22,229 bases of DNA, taken from the NCBI GenBank assembly GCA_937927445.1, contig CALAOB010000168.1:1-22229 (forward strand), given 5' to 3'. A program made the position numbers and the translations under genes. The notes under the pieces are model-generated. The model did not search any database and was not told where the DNA came from. It saw only the letters and a program-made list of their open reading frames with translations. Positions 1 through 6,713 of the stretch are shown here, piece by piece (positions within the stretch are counted from its first letter, which is position 1; each line of letters opens with the position of its first letter). This DNA is from an uncultured Oribacterium sp. (GTDB taxonomy: Bacteria > Bacillota > Clostridia > Lachnospirales > Lachnospiraceae).

Positions 1-46
1 GCCTGAAATCGTGGAATGACTGATTCCATCGGTTTCAGGCTTTTCT
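1..46 (+). terminator. Rho-independent terminator of an upstream gene
   Basis: The first 40 bases form a long hairpin: GCCTGAAA pairs with TTTCAGGC, and an inner TGGAAT/ATTCCA stem closes a short loop. TTTTCTTTC follows directly. The gene it ends lies left of the window. Confidence 0.8.
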
Positions 47-63
47 TTCGTTCAAACAGAATC

Positions 64-167
64 GCTCCCGGAGGGCCGACACCAGAAGCCATATGGAGAG
101 GTCGTGAAGAATTTTAGAGTCTCCCGAGCTCGGAGTACTGTGCTTCTAGTGCCGGCCCTCCTGGAGC
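64..167. repeat. Folded intergenic repeat, copy 1 (about 104 nt)
   Basis: The two ends form a 26-nt imperfect stem. GCTCC pairs with GGAGC, GGAGGGCCG with CGGCCCTCC, and AGAAGC with GCTTCT, with three single mismatches between these blocks. The middle has a nearly palindromic CTCCCGAGCTCGGAG segment. Both arms are closely similar to those of the element at 16446-16677, so this is a dispersed repeat. No coding capacity is evident. It lies between the upstream terminator and the promoter at 179-207. It could be a small non-autonomous mobile element or a structured RNA; the sequence alone does not decide. Confidence 0.75.
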
Positions 168-178
168 GATGAAAAGGA

Positions 179-207
179 TTGACTTTCCCACTTCGGAAGC
201 ACATAAT
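179..207 (+). promoter_or_regulatory. Sigma-A promoter of the DUF134/NifX-like gene
   Basis: A -35 box TTGACT (179-184) and a -10 box CATAAT (202-207) are separated by exactly 17 nt. The promoter sits between the upstream repeat and the ATG at 241, which excludes the in-frame ATG at 169 as the start for this transcript. Confidence 0.7.
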
Positions 208-219
208 CGGTATATACCG
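208..219. promoter_or_regulatory. 12-bp palindrome at the transcription start, possible operator
   Basis: CGGTATATACCG is a perfect palindrome directly after the -10 box, covering the expected transcription start. A regulator bound here would block initiation. The adjacent gene encodes an HTH protein, so autoregulation is possible but not shown. Confidence 0.4.
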
Positions 220-240
220 GAAATAAAGGAGGATACAGCG

Positions 241-960
241 ATGCCGAGGCCGCCACGATGTCGACGAATATGCAATGCACCCAGAGTGGTGCGGTTCGGT
301 CCATGCGATGACGCAGAGAGTGATCCGATTCTGCTGACACTCGATGAGTACGAGGTCATCCGTCTCGTGGATCTGGAGCAGCAGACGCACGAGCAGTGCG
401 CCGCGCAGATGGATATTTCACGTTCGACGGTGCAGGAGATTTATGAAAGCGCACGACGCAAGCTCGCGGCCTGCCTCGTCTACGGGAAGCCGCTGCACAT
501 CACCGGCGGAAATGTCCGGATCTGTAACTTAACCAGTGATCAAAAAGGAGATATCATCATGAGAATTGCAGTAACCTATGAAAACGGCCAGATTTTCCAG
601 CACTTCGGTCATACCGAGCAGTTTAAGATCTACGATATGGCGGATGGTCAGATCGTACGCGAGGCGGTCGTGGATACGAACGGCAGTGGTCACGGCGCGC
701 TCGCCGGTTTCCTGATGCAGCTCGGTGTCGATGCACTGATCTGCGGCGGCATCGGCGGTGGCGCGCAGATGGCACTCGCCGAGGTCGGTATCCGCCTTTT
801 CGGTGGTATCAGCGGAGATGCGGATGCAGCGGTCAATGCACTCATCGCCGGCAATCTCGGCTATAACCCGGACGTGCACTGTGACCACCACGATCACGAG
901 CACGGCGAGGGTGGACACAGCTGTGGCAATCACGGGTGCGGAAACCACGGCTGCCACTGA
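241..960 (+). CDS. DUF134 helix-turn-helix / NifX-type cofactor-binding fusion protein
   Basis: This 239-residue protein joins two domains normally known as separate families. Residues 1-100 match DUF134, a small HTH domain resembling sigma-70 region 4, with a recognition helix around DISRSTVQEIYESARRKL. Residues 107-215 match the dinitrogenase iron-molybdenum cofactor family (NifX/NifB C-terminal, MTH1175-like), with IFQHFGHTEQF and the GGIGGGAQ turn. The last 25 residues are rich in His and Cys and could bind metal. The ATG at 241 follows AAAGGAGG. A second in-frame ATG at 559 has its own strong AAAAAGGAG site (541-549) and would give the cofactor domain alone. Fusions of this kind occur in clostridia. 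The natural ligand and DNA target are unknown; a metal or Fe-S responsive regulator is an inference. Confidence 0.85.
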   Translation: MPRPPRCRRICNAPRVVRFGPCDDAESDPILLTLDEYEVIRLVDLEQQTHEQCAAQMDISRSTVQEIYESARRKLAACLVYGKPLHITGGNVRICNLTSDQKGDIIMRIAVTYENGQIFQHFGHTEQFKIYDMADGQIVREAVVDTNGSGHGALAGFLMQLGVDALICGGIGGGAQMALAEVGIRLFGGISGDADAAVNALIAGNLGYNPDVHCDHHDHEHGEGGHSCGNHGCGNHGCH

Positions 961-1136
961 TCATGGTCTCGCAAAAGAAACGTCGCACAGCAGCTTCGAA
1001 TAAGAGCTGACAGCAGAAGTCATCGACAGCCGGGCGACCGGGGACACACAGCAACTGCGGACAGGAGAGTATCCGAAAGAAGCTGAACACGCTGTGCAAT
1101 AATGAGCCAGGAAATCGAAAGATTTTATAAACTCTG

Positions 1137-1159
1137 AGGCCGGCCTGCGCCGGCCTTTC
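1137..1159 (+). terminator. GC-rich hairpin terminator
   Basis: AGGCCGGC pairs perfectly with GCCGGCCT around a CTGC loop, followed by a short TTTCAT. The T-run is weak. It probably ends transcription from the DUF134/NifX-like gene. The stretch 961-1136 before it shows no convincing gene. Confidence 0.6.
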
Positions 1160-1168
1160 ATGAAGCTG

Positions 1169-1183
1169 TTATAATAATTTTAT
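1169..1183 (+). promoter_or_regulatory. PerR-box-like operator overlapping a TATAAT -10 box
   Basis: TTATAATAATTTTAT agrees with the PerR box consensus TTATAATNATTATAA at 12 of 14 defined positions. It contains a perfect -10 hexamer TATAAT (1170-1175). No good -35 box is visible upstream. PerR is the peroxide-sensing Fur-family repressor and rubrerythrin operons are typical targets, so the position fits the genes behind it. No PerR gene is in the window. Confidence 0.55.
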
Positions 1184-1209
1184 CAGTAAATCACGAAAGG
1201 AGGAATGTG

Positions 1210-1752
1210 ATGGAAAAGAATAAGTATGCAGGCACACAGACCGAGAAGAACCTGATGGAGGCATTCGCCGGCGAATCGCAGGCGCGCAACAAGTATACCT
1301 ACTTCGCGTCGAAGGCGAAGAAGGAGGGATACGAGCAGATCGCCGCGCTGTTCCTGAAGACGGCAGACAACGAGAAGGAGCATGCGAAGCTCTGGTTTAA
1401 GGAGCTGAACGGCATCGGGGATACCGCAGAGAACCTGAAGGCAGCTGCCGAGGGCGAGAACTACGAGTGGACCGATATGTACGAGGGCTTCGCGAAGACC
1501 GCAGAGGAAGAGGGCTTCCCTGAGCTCGCTCAGCGTTTCCGCCTCGTCGCTGCGATCGAGAAGCATCACGAGGAGCGCTATCGCGCACTGCTGCATAATG
1601 TTGAGATGGCCGAGGTCTTCGCGAAGAGCGAGGTCAAGGTCTGGGAGTGCCGCAACTGTGGGCACATCGTCATCGGCGAGAAGGCCCCGGAGGTCTGCCC
1701 GACCTGCAACCACCCGCAGAGCTATTTCGAGGTGCACGCAGAGAACTACTAA
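1210..1752 (+). CDS. rbr: Rubrerythrin
   Basis: This 180-residue protein is a non-haem iron peroxidase that reduces hydrogen peroxide to water in the anaerobe cytoplasm. Residues 1-140 form the ferritin-like diiron four-helix domain: GESQARNKY supplies Glu22, NEKEH supplies Glu55 and His58, and IEKHHEERY supplies Glu117 and His120. The C-terminal rubredoxin domain has the Fe(Cys)4 pairs CRNC (147-150) and CPTC (163-166). The length is normal. The ATG at 1210 follows AAAGGAGG; a GTG one codon upstream is less likely. It is the first gene of a four-gene redox operon and sits behind a PerR-box-like site. Confidence 0.97.
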   Translation: MEKNKYAGTQTEKNLMEAFAGESQARNKYTYFASKAKKEGYEQIAALFLKTADNEKEHAKLWFKELNGIGDTAENLKAAAEGENYEWTDMYEGFAKTAEEEGFPELAQRFRLVAAIEKHHEERYRALLHNVEMAEVFAKSEVKVWECRNCGHIVIGEKAPEVCPTCNHPQSYFEVHAENY

Positions 1753-1790
1753 TTTCTAAAACCAACACTACGAAGAAAGGAGATCGTAAC

Positions 1791-2165
1791 ATGGAGCAGA
1801 AGTATTATATTTGTAAGCATTGTGGAAACATCATCATCAAAGCTAAGGACAGCGGCGTCCCGGTGGTCTGCTGCGGCGAGCCGATGACAGAGCTCATCGC
1901 CGGCACCAGCGACGGCGCACGTGAAAAGCACGTTCCAGTATGGAGCGTAGAGAATGGGATCGTGCATGTACAGGTCGGCTCCGTGGAGCATCCGATGCTG
2001 CCGGAGCACTACATCGAGTGGATCTCCATCTTTACGAAGCAGGGCTACCAGCACAAGGCGCTGCATCCGGGCGAGAAGCCGGTCGCGGACTTCGCACTCT
2101 GTGCGGGTGACGAGGTGGAGGCGGTCTATGCCTACTGCAACCTCCACAGCCTCTGGAAGGCATAA
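1791..2165 (+). CDS. dfx: Desulfoferrodoxin (superoxide reductase)
   Basis: This 124-residue protein reduces superoxide to hydrogen peroxide without making oxygen, which suits a strict anaerobe. The N-terminal desulforedoxin domain has four cysteines (Cys8, Cys11, Cys27, Cys28) for an Fe(Cys)4 centre. The superoxide reductase domain keeps the catalytic Glu-Lys pair in EKHVPV and the His4-Cys iron site (His47, His67, His73, Cys116, His119). The ATG follows GAAAGGAGA. It lies 38 nt after rubrerythrin, which would remove the peroxide it produces, so the two form a detoxification pair. Confidence 0.97.
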   Translation: MEQKYYICKHCGNIIIKAKDSGVPVVCCGEPMTELIAGTSDGAREKHVPVWSVENGIVHVQVGSVEHPMLPEHYIEWISIFTKQGYQHKALHPGEKPVADFALCAGDEVEAVYAYCNLHSLWKA

Positions 2166-2195
2166 CATCATAAGAGAAAGAGATGAGGGAAAGCG

Positions 2196-2399
2196 ATGAA
2201 AATCGAACTGAATCCGGATCAGGATGTGGTGAATACCGTCCGTGAAGGTCTGAAGCGCACCGGTGGCTACTGTCCATGCCGCCTCGAGCGTACGGAAGAT
2301 ACGAAGTGCATGTGTAAGGAATTTAAGGAACAGATCGCTGACCCGAACTACGAGGGCTTCTGTCACTGCATGCTGTACTACAAATCACTGAAGGACTAA
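2196..2399 (+). CDS. Small ferredoxin:thioredoxin reductase catalytic-type protein
   Basis: This 67-residue protein resembles the catalytic beta subunit of ferredoxin:thioredoxin reductase, which passes electrons from ferredoxin to thioredoxin through a 4Fe-4S cluster and a redox disulfide. It has the three paired-cysteine motifs expected: CPC (26-28), CMC (38-40) and CHC (56-58). Spacing is shorter than in the plant enzyme and the middle pair is CMC rather than CP, so it is a compact bacterial variant. No variable (alpha) subunit is nearby. It lies 30 nt after dfx and 17 nt before thioredoxin, its probable substrate. The function in this operon is inferred. Confidence 0.8.
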   Translation: MKIELNPDQDVVNTVREGLKRTGGYCPCRLERTEDTKCMCKEFKEQIADPNYEGFCHCMLYYKSLKD

Positions 2400-2416
2400 A
2401 AGAGAAAGGAGCCTGT

Positions 2417-2734
2417 ATGGCTGAGCTTAAAATCACTGCAACAAATTTTGAAACCGAAGTGCTTCACTCTGCGAAGCCGGTGCTGATCGACTTCTACGCG
2501 GACTGGTGCGGACCGTGCAAGATGCTGGCCCCGATCGTGCATGAGATTGCCGAGGAGCATGCGGATACGCTGAAGGTAGGAAAGGTCAATGTCGACGAGC
2601 AGATGGAACTGGCGATGCGCTTCAATGTTTCCAGTATCCCGATGCTGGCGCTGATCAAGGACGGAAAGATGATCGACCAGTCGATCGGCTACTGCCCGAA
2701 GGAAGACATCCTCGCGATGCTGAAGAAGCTCTGA
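2417..2734 (+). CDS. trxA: Thioredoxin
   Basis: This 105-residue protein has the standard thioredoxin fold and length. The active site WCGPC is at 30-34, preceded by the DFYAD strand, and the cis-proline is Pro75 in SSIPM. It reduces protein disulfides in the cytoplasm. The ATG follows AGAAAGGAG. It is the last gene of the redox operon, and the FTR-like protein just upstream suggests that it can be reduced from ferredoxin rather than only by an NADPH enzyme. Confidence 0.97.
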   Translation: MAELKITATNFETEVLHSAKPVLIDFYADWCGPCKMLAPIVHEIAEEHADTLKVGKVNVDEQMELAMRFNVSSIPMLALIKDGKMIDQSIGYCPKEDILAMLKKL

Positions 2735-2798
2735 GGCACATCATCCCCCGCTTCATCGAAGAAACGTCGTACTGCAGACGCAGATCAGAAAAACATCA

Positions 2799-2830
2799 TA
2801 AAAGGTCATCGCGCACGCGGTGGCCTTTTT
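2799..2830 (+). terminator. Terminator of the redox operon
   Basis: AAAGGTCATCGCG pairs with CGCGGTGGCCTTT, allowing G-T pairs, and runs into TTTTT. It lies 65 nt after the thioredoxin stop. Confidence 0.85.
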
Positions 2831-2868
2831 ATATTCATGCTTTTGTAAGGTGGATTTTTCTGCGCCTA

Positions 2869-2877
2869 TGCTATAAT
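2869..2877 (+). promoter_or_regulatory. Extended -10 promoter of the GNAT/membrane protein gene
   Basis: TGCTATAAT is a perfect extended -10 element, 25 nt before the ATG at 2902. No clear -35 box is present, as is common for extended -10 promoters. Confidence 0.6.
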
Positions 2878-2901
2878 ACTGTCATCTATCGGAGGTGAAC
2901 T

Positions 2902-4005
2902 ATGGAATTCAGAACCTATAAAAACCGCATCGTGCTGGTGGATGACGAAGAGCAGGCACTGGCCGAGATCGATTTCCCGGCGATGGAAGAGGAGCCGGGC
3001 ACGGTCGAAATCACCCATACCTATGTCGATGAGAGTCTGCGCGGGCGCGGTCTCGCCGGCAAGCTCATGACACGGCTCATCGCCTACCTCGAGCGGAATC
3101 AGCTGAAGGCGTATCCGAGCTGCAGCTACGCCGTGGACTGGTTCGCGAAGCACGGCGAAGCCGCGCATCTTTTGAGCCCGTCCTATATGCCGACCACCGG
3201 AACGGACGCACCGGTGCAGTCTGGGCTGAACATGCCGGAGTTGACGCACCCGTCCACATCCACCGGCTCTACGCTGAACGCCACGACCATCACGATCCCG
3301 GCAGCGGACACCGCATCTTCCGCAACAGGCATGATTTCCGGCAGCACACGACCTTTCACGCCGCGCGCTGCTTCTGATATCACAGCAGAACCGTCTACCG
3401 GACGGCCAGACATCGTACGGAACCGCCATGCAAATCCACTTCCGAAACAGGAAGAGGAGGAAGAGGACGCCTATTTCCGCGACACGGAGTATGGCGACGA
3501 AGAGGAGGACGGCCCGGTCGACGGCGGTATGCGCGACCGGATGCTCATGGGCGTGAACCGCGTCCTGCAACTCTTCTCCGTGGCCGCACTGATCCTCCTG
3601 TACCTTCTGATGGTCGTGCCGGCGCTCGAAAATCTGAACGCCCTCGGCCCGATCGAGTCGATGATTACGGACCACAATGTCGCCGAAATCACCTTCATCT
3701 CGGTTTTCGCGGGCATCACACTGTTCAGCCTGATCTCCCTCTTCTGGATGCTCTCCAGAAAGAAATACGTGCGCTACGGCACGCTGGAAACGATTGACAC
3801 CGGCCGCGGCATGACCGCCTTCATCCTCCTGCTCCTCGTGGAAGTGATCGCCATGCTCCTGAGCCCGATCATGGAATCCGCGGAGCCTGTCATCGTCGGC
3901 CTCGCCATCGCCTCCACCCGCCTCGTCGTGAACCGCGCGATGATCCTCATGGCCGGCGGCCTCGGCCTCATCCTTTCCGTGATCCGGAAGATCATCAAGC
4001 ATTGA
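2902..4005 (+). CDS. GNAT-like N-acetyltransferase domain fused to a membrane region
   Basis: This 367-residue protein has three parts. Residues 1-92 resemble the small YjdJ/GCN5-related acetyltransferase family, with the acetyl-CoA loop RGRGLAGKLM (47-56) and a conserved-looking CSYAVDWF near 74-81. Residues 95-215 are a low-complexity Thr/Ser/Pro linker ending in an acidic Glu/Asp-rich stretch. Residues 221-361 hold about four hydrophobic segments, so the enzyme domain is probably tethered to the cytoplasmic side of the membrane. The ATG follows GGAGGTGAACT. The substrate is unknown. ApbE begins 20 nt later and is probably co-transcribed. Confidence 0.75.
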   Translation: MEFRTYKNRIVLVDDEEQALAEIDFPAMEEEPGTVEITHTYVDESLRGRGLAGKLMTRLIAYLERNQLKAYPSCSYAVDWFAKHGEAAHLLSPSYMPTTGTDAPVQSGLNMPELTHPSTSTGSTLNATTITIPAADTASSATGMISGSTRPFTPRAASDITAEPSTGRPDIVRNRHANPLPKQEEEEEDAYFRDTEYGDEEEDGPVDGGMRDRMLMGVNRVLQLFSVAALILLYLLMVVPALENLNALGPIESMITDHNVAEITFISVFAGITLFSLISLFWMLSRKKYVRYGTLETIDTGRGMTAFILLLLVEVIAMLLSPIMESAEPVIVGLAIASTRLVVNRAMILMAGGLGLILSVIRKIIKH

Positions 4006-4025
4006 CAGTATAAGGAGAACATCGA

Positions 4026-5135
4026 TTGAGAAACGTAAAACTGAAACAGATGCTGGCCCTTCTCTGCGCCGGCCTCACACTGGCCTGCAGCCTGCCGGGC
4101 TGCAGCCGGACGCCGAAGCTCGAGCGCTACAACAGGCAGTTCCTGGATGTCTTCGACACCGTCTCCATGGAGATCGGCTTCGAGAAGAGTGAAGCGGACT
4201 TCCAGAAGTGCTACGACAGCTCTCACGCACAGCTTCTGAAGGAGCATAAGCTCTACGACATCTATAACAGCTACGAGGGCCTCAACAATCTGAAAACCGT
4301 CAATGACAGCGCCGGCATCCAGCCAGTAAAGGTCGATCCGGACCTCATCGCTCTCGTGAACTGGGGCAAGGAGGTCTACACCCTCACGGGTGGCAAGGTC
4401 AATATCGCCTACGGCGCAGTTCTGCGTCTCTGGCATGACAAGCGGGACGCCGGCATCGAAGATCCGGCACATGCCGAGCTGCCGGATCAGGCCGCACTGG
4501 AGGAAGCCGCGAAGCATACGAACATCGAGGATGTCATCATCGACGAAGCGGCCGGCACCCTCTATCTGAAGGACCCGGAGATGAGTCTCGATGTCGGTGG
4601 CATCGGCAAGGGCTATGCGACGGAAAATGCCGCACAACTGATCAAGAACGAAGGCTCGGAAAACTTCCTCCTGAACCTCGGCGGGAATGTACGTGCGATC
4701 GGCATCCGGGGGGATGGCTCGAAGTGGGTCTGCCCGGTGGAGAGTCCGGAATACCGCGACAGCCAGACCGGCGACCAGTATGCGATCACCTGCTACCTCG
4801 ATGGCCGCTCCCTCGTCACCTCCGGTGATTATGAGCGCTACTATGTCGTGGACGGCCAGCGCTATCATCACATCATCGATCCGGATACCCTGTATCCGGC
4901 GAAGTATCATCGCAGTGTTTCGATCCTGACCGAGGATTCCGGCCTCGCCGACGCCCTGTCGACCGCGCTCTTCATGATGTCGGTCGAGGACGGCAAGGCA
5001 CTGATCCAGTCCATCCGCGAGGACACGAGCCCACTCGGTGCCGGGTTCAAGGTCGAGGACCTCGAAGCCATGTGGATCGACGCCGACGGCCACCAGGAGT
5101 ACACGGACGGCTTCCTGAACTACACGAAAGCATAG
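4026..5135 (+). CDS. apbE: FAD:protein FMN transferase, lipoprotein
   Basis: This 369-residue protein of the ApbE family attaches FMN covalently to threonine residues of target flavoproteins such as Rnf/Nqr subunits outside the membrane. The start is TTG at 4026 after AAGGAG. A signal peptide ends in a lipobox LPGC, with Cys26 as the lipidated residue. ApbE hallmarks are DVGGIGKGYA near 189-198, LNLGGNVRAIG, HHIIDPDT near 280 and the C-terminal ADALSTALF segment. No Rnf or other obvious target is in the window; the only likely operon partner is the GNAT membrane protein upstream. Confidence 0.95.
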   Translation: MRNVKLKQMLALLCAGLTLACSLPGCSRTPKLERYNRQFLDVFDTVSMEIGFEKSEADFQKCYDSSHAQLLKEHKLYDIYNSYEGLNNLKTVNDSAGIQPVKVDPDLIALVNWGKEVYTLTGGKVNIAYGAVLRLWHDKRDAGIEDPAHAELPDQAALEEAAKHTNIEDVIIDEAAGTLYLKDPEMSLDVGGIGKGYATENAAQLIKNEGSENFLLNLGGNVRAIGIRGDGSKWVCPVESPEYRDSQTGDQYAITCYLDGRSLVTSGDYERYYVVDGQRYHHIIDPDTLYPAKYHRSVSILTEDSGLADALSTALFMMSVEDGKALIQSIREDTSPLGAGFKVEDLEAMWIDADGHQEYTDGFLNYTKA

Positions 5136-5137
5136 CG

Positions 5138-5165
5138 TTTTGGGGCCCTCCGGGGCCCCGAAAAA
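5138..5165 (+). terminator. Terminator after apbE
   Basis: TTTTGGGGCC pairs with GGCCCCGAAA around a short loop. The flanking T and A runs would let it act in both directions. It lies 2 nt after the apbE stop. Confidence 0.7.
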
Positions 5166-5182
5166 TATTTTAAAAATAGTTG

Positions 5183-5211
5183 TTGACAAATGATTTAAAG
5201 TCAAGTACTAT
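5183..5211 (+). promoter_or_regulatory. Promoter of the tRNA-Gln gene
   Basis: A consensus TTGACA (5183-5188) is followed after exactly 17 nt by TACTAT (5206-5211), 39 nt before the mature tRNA 5' end. Its strength suits a stable RNA gene. Confidence 0.9.
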
Positions 5212-5250
5212 ATACGAGTCGCTTGAAGCGAGCGACACAAACAAACACAT

Positions 5251-5322
5251 AGCGCTGTCGCCAAGTGGTAAGGCAACGGATTCTGATTCCGTCATTCCCA
5301 GGTTCGAATCCTGGTAGCGCTG
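5251..5322 (+). tRNA. tRNA-Gln (anticodon CTG)
   Basis: The 72-nt cloverleaf has acceptor strand AGCGCTG paired with TAGCGCT (one G-T), a D arm GCC/GGC, an anticodon stem ACGGA/TCCGT with loop TTCTGAT, and a T arm CCAGG/CCTGG around TTCGAAT. The anticodon at 5283-5285 is CTG, reading CAG. The discriminator base is G. The next bases are CGA, so the 3' CCA must be added after transcription. Confidence 0.96.
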
Positions 5323-5328
5323 CGAAAG

Positions 5329-5367
5329 ATCCCAGAACTTTGATCATCAAGGTCCTGGGATTTTTTT
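5329..5367 (+). terminator. Terminator after tRNA-Gln
   Basis: ATCCCAG pairs with CTGGGAT, with more pairing inside, followed by six further T. It begins 7 nt after the tRNA, giving a single-gene transcript. Confidence 0.9.
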
Positions 5368-5588
5368 GTGCTGTTCATGCATGCAAATAGTCGCAGGAAG
5401 CGGCATCGAAAATGTCCCATCGCAGCTTCGGAAATAAAGCATGGCGGGATCGGTACAAAATTCCTTTTTTGTAAGAAAAAGAACAGAATATGTTCCTTGC
5501 CATCTGCCCTCTGAAAAGCTAACATAGGAGCATAAGGGAAAAGTGGGGCATACCCCCCAAACTACATGAACACCATGGAGGGAACAAT

Positions 5589-6407
5589 ATGAAGTTACGT
5601 AAGTTAAGCGCAATCATGATGGCGGCTGTTGTCGCGACCTCGACACCAGCCGGTGCAGTACTCGGCCAGATCACAGCCTATGCAGACAGCGACAAGGACA
5701 AGTCAAAGGACTATAACATCGGCGGTGCGGACTGGGATGTACAGGAGGACGCCAACGGCAAGATTCATATCTATGCCACCTGGGATGCTTCCGACGACAG
5801 CTGCGGTGCAACCATCACCGTAACCCGTGATGACAAGAAGACCGGCATTTCCGTGACCACCACGACCACCAAGGGATCGGTCGAGCTCACACAGCAGATC
5901 AAGAAGTATGGCAAGACCGGTGATTACACCTTCAAGATCAAGGCGAAATCGAAGAGCAAGAATGAGGATGGCAAATCTGAAGGAGAGCTTTCCGAGTCCG
6001 AGTCCGATTTTTACGAGATCGATGAAGATACGATGAAGAAGCTTTCATCCACCGCAGCAACCAGCAGTGGTGTAAATACAAATAACGGCCAGACACCGGG
6101 GTCTTCCATCCCGATGCCGGGCACGTCCACCACACCAGCGACACCAAACGCAGCTCCTGCCGGCACCAGCACAGCGGCGACACAGTCGACCGACACGAGC
6201 GGTGACTTCCTCACGAACGGTACCATCACCGACTGGGGCATCGGCCACGTTTACCTCGTAAACGGCGCACCGGTCTTCAGTAAGTGGATCGTGGATTCCG
6301 GCAAACTCTACCACATCGGTGCAAATGGCTTCATGGATAAGAACCTGACCTTCTCTGACTACACCGGCACACACTATGTCGGTGCCGATGGCGTACTGGT
6401 ATATTGA
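5589..6407 (+). CDS. Secreted protein with one cell-wall-binding-like repeat
   Basis: I do not recognise a named family for this 272-residue protein. Residues 1-33 are a signal peptide ending near AYADS. Residues 40-150 form a soluble domain rich in Asp, Lys and Thr, with a beta-sandwich-like pattern. Residues 152-208 are a Thr/Pro/Ser/Ala linker. The last 45 residues contain WIVDSGKLYHIGANGFM, which matches the pattern of choline-binding-type (CW_binding_1) repeats, but only about one and a half copies are present. The ATG follows GGAGGGAACAAT. It is probably exported and wall-associated. The mscL remnant begins 12 nt after its stop. Confidence 0.75.
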   Translation: MKLRKLSAIMMAAVVATSTPAGAVLGQITAYADSDKDKSKDYNIGGADWDVQEDANGKIHIYATWDASDDSCGATITVTRDDKKTGISVTTTTTKGSVELTQQIKKYGKTGDYTFKIKAKSKSKNEDGKSEGELSESESDFYEIDEDTMKKLSSTAATSSGVNTNNGQTPGSSIPMPGTSTTPATPNAAPAGTSTAATQSTDTSGDFLTNGTITDWGIGHVYLVNGAPVFSKWIVDSGKLYHIGANGFMDKNLTFSDYTGTHYVGADGVLVY

Positions 6408-6419
6408 TCGAAGCATTGA

Positions 6420-6704
6420 AACACGAAGGTCTACAGCGAGGCCGTCGAGCAGGGCGCGGTATTCGCGTACGGCGCCTTCCTCGCCGAGCTGATTTCCTTC
6501 CTCGTGATGGCACTGGTGGTCTTCCTCTTCGTAAAGGAGATCAACCACTTACGGAAGCCGAAGGAGGAGCCGGCACCAGCCGCTCCGACCACGAAGATCT
6601 GCCCGTACTGCATGTCGGAGATCGACGTGAAGGCGACCCGCTGTCCGCATTGCACCTCGAAGCTCGAGGGCTTCCAGATCGATCCGGCAGAGCTCAGTAA
6701 ATAA
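6420..6704 (+). pseudogene. mscL: 5'-truncated mscL (mechanosensitive channel) remnant
   Basis: The open frame encodes only the C-terminal part of a large-conductance mechanosensitive channel: an extracellular-loop end (VEQGAVFAYGAF), the second membrane helix (FLAELISFLVMALVVFLFVKEI), a Pro/Ala linker, and the zinc-ribbon tail with CPYC and CPHC found in many clostridial MscL proteins. The first membrane helix and conserved N-terminus are absent. The frame is closed by TGA at 6417-6419, and no ATG, GTG or TTG occurs before GTG at 6504 (ATG 6507). A 66-residue product from 6504 could be made but could not form the normal two-helix channel subunit. Confidence 0.75.
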
Positions 6705-6713
6705 AGACAGACT

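Noticed and set aside
169..240. Upstream in-frame ATG for the DUF134/NifX-like gene
   Set aside because: It lies before the -35 box of the likely promoter; ATG 241 has a strong ribosome site and begins the family's usual MPRPPRCRRI.
3774..5204. Long minus-strand open frame opposite apbE and the GNAT gene
   Set aside because: It is the antisense shadow of two well-supported genes, has no recognisable domain and no suitable ribosome site.
5481..5495. GAACA-N5-TGTTC inverted repeat as a LexA box
   Set aside because: The spacing (GAAC-N7-GTTC) does not match the Gram-positive LexA box, which has four bases between, and no SOS gene follows.
5323..5588. Possible small gene between tRNA-Gln and the secreted protein
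   Set aside because: No plus-strand frame with a start and ribosome site was found beyond the next gene's own signals, and minus-strand frames have no recognisable content.
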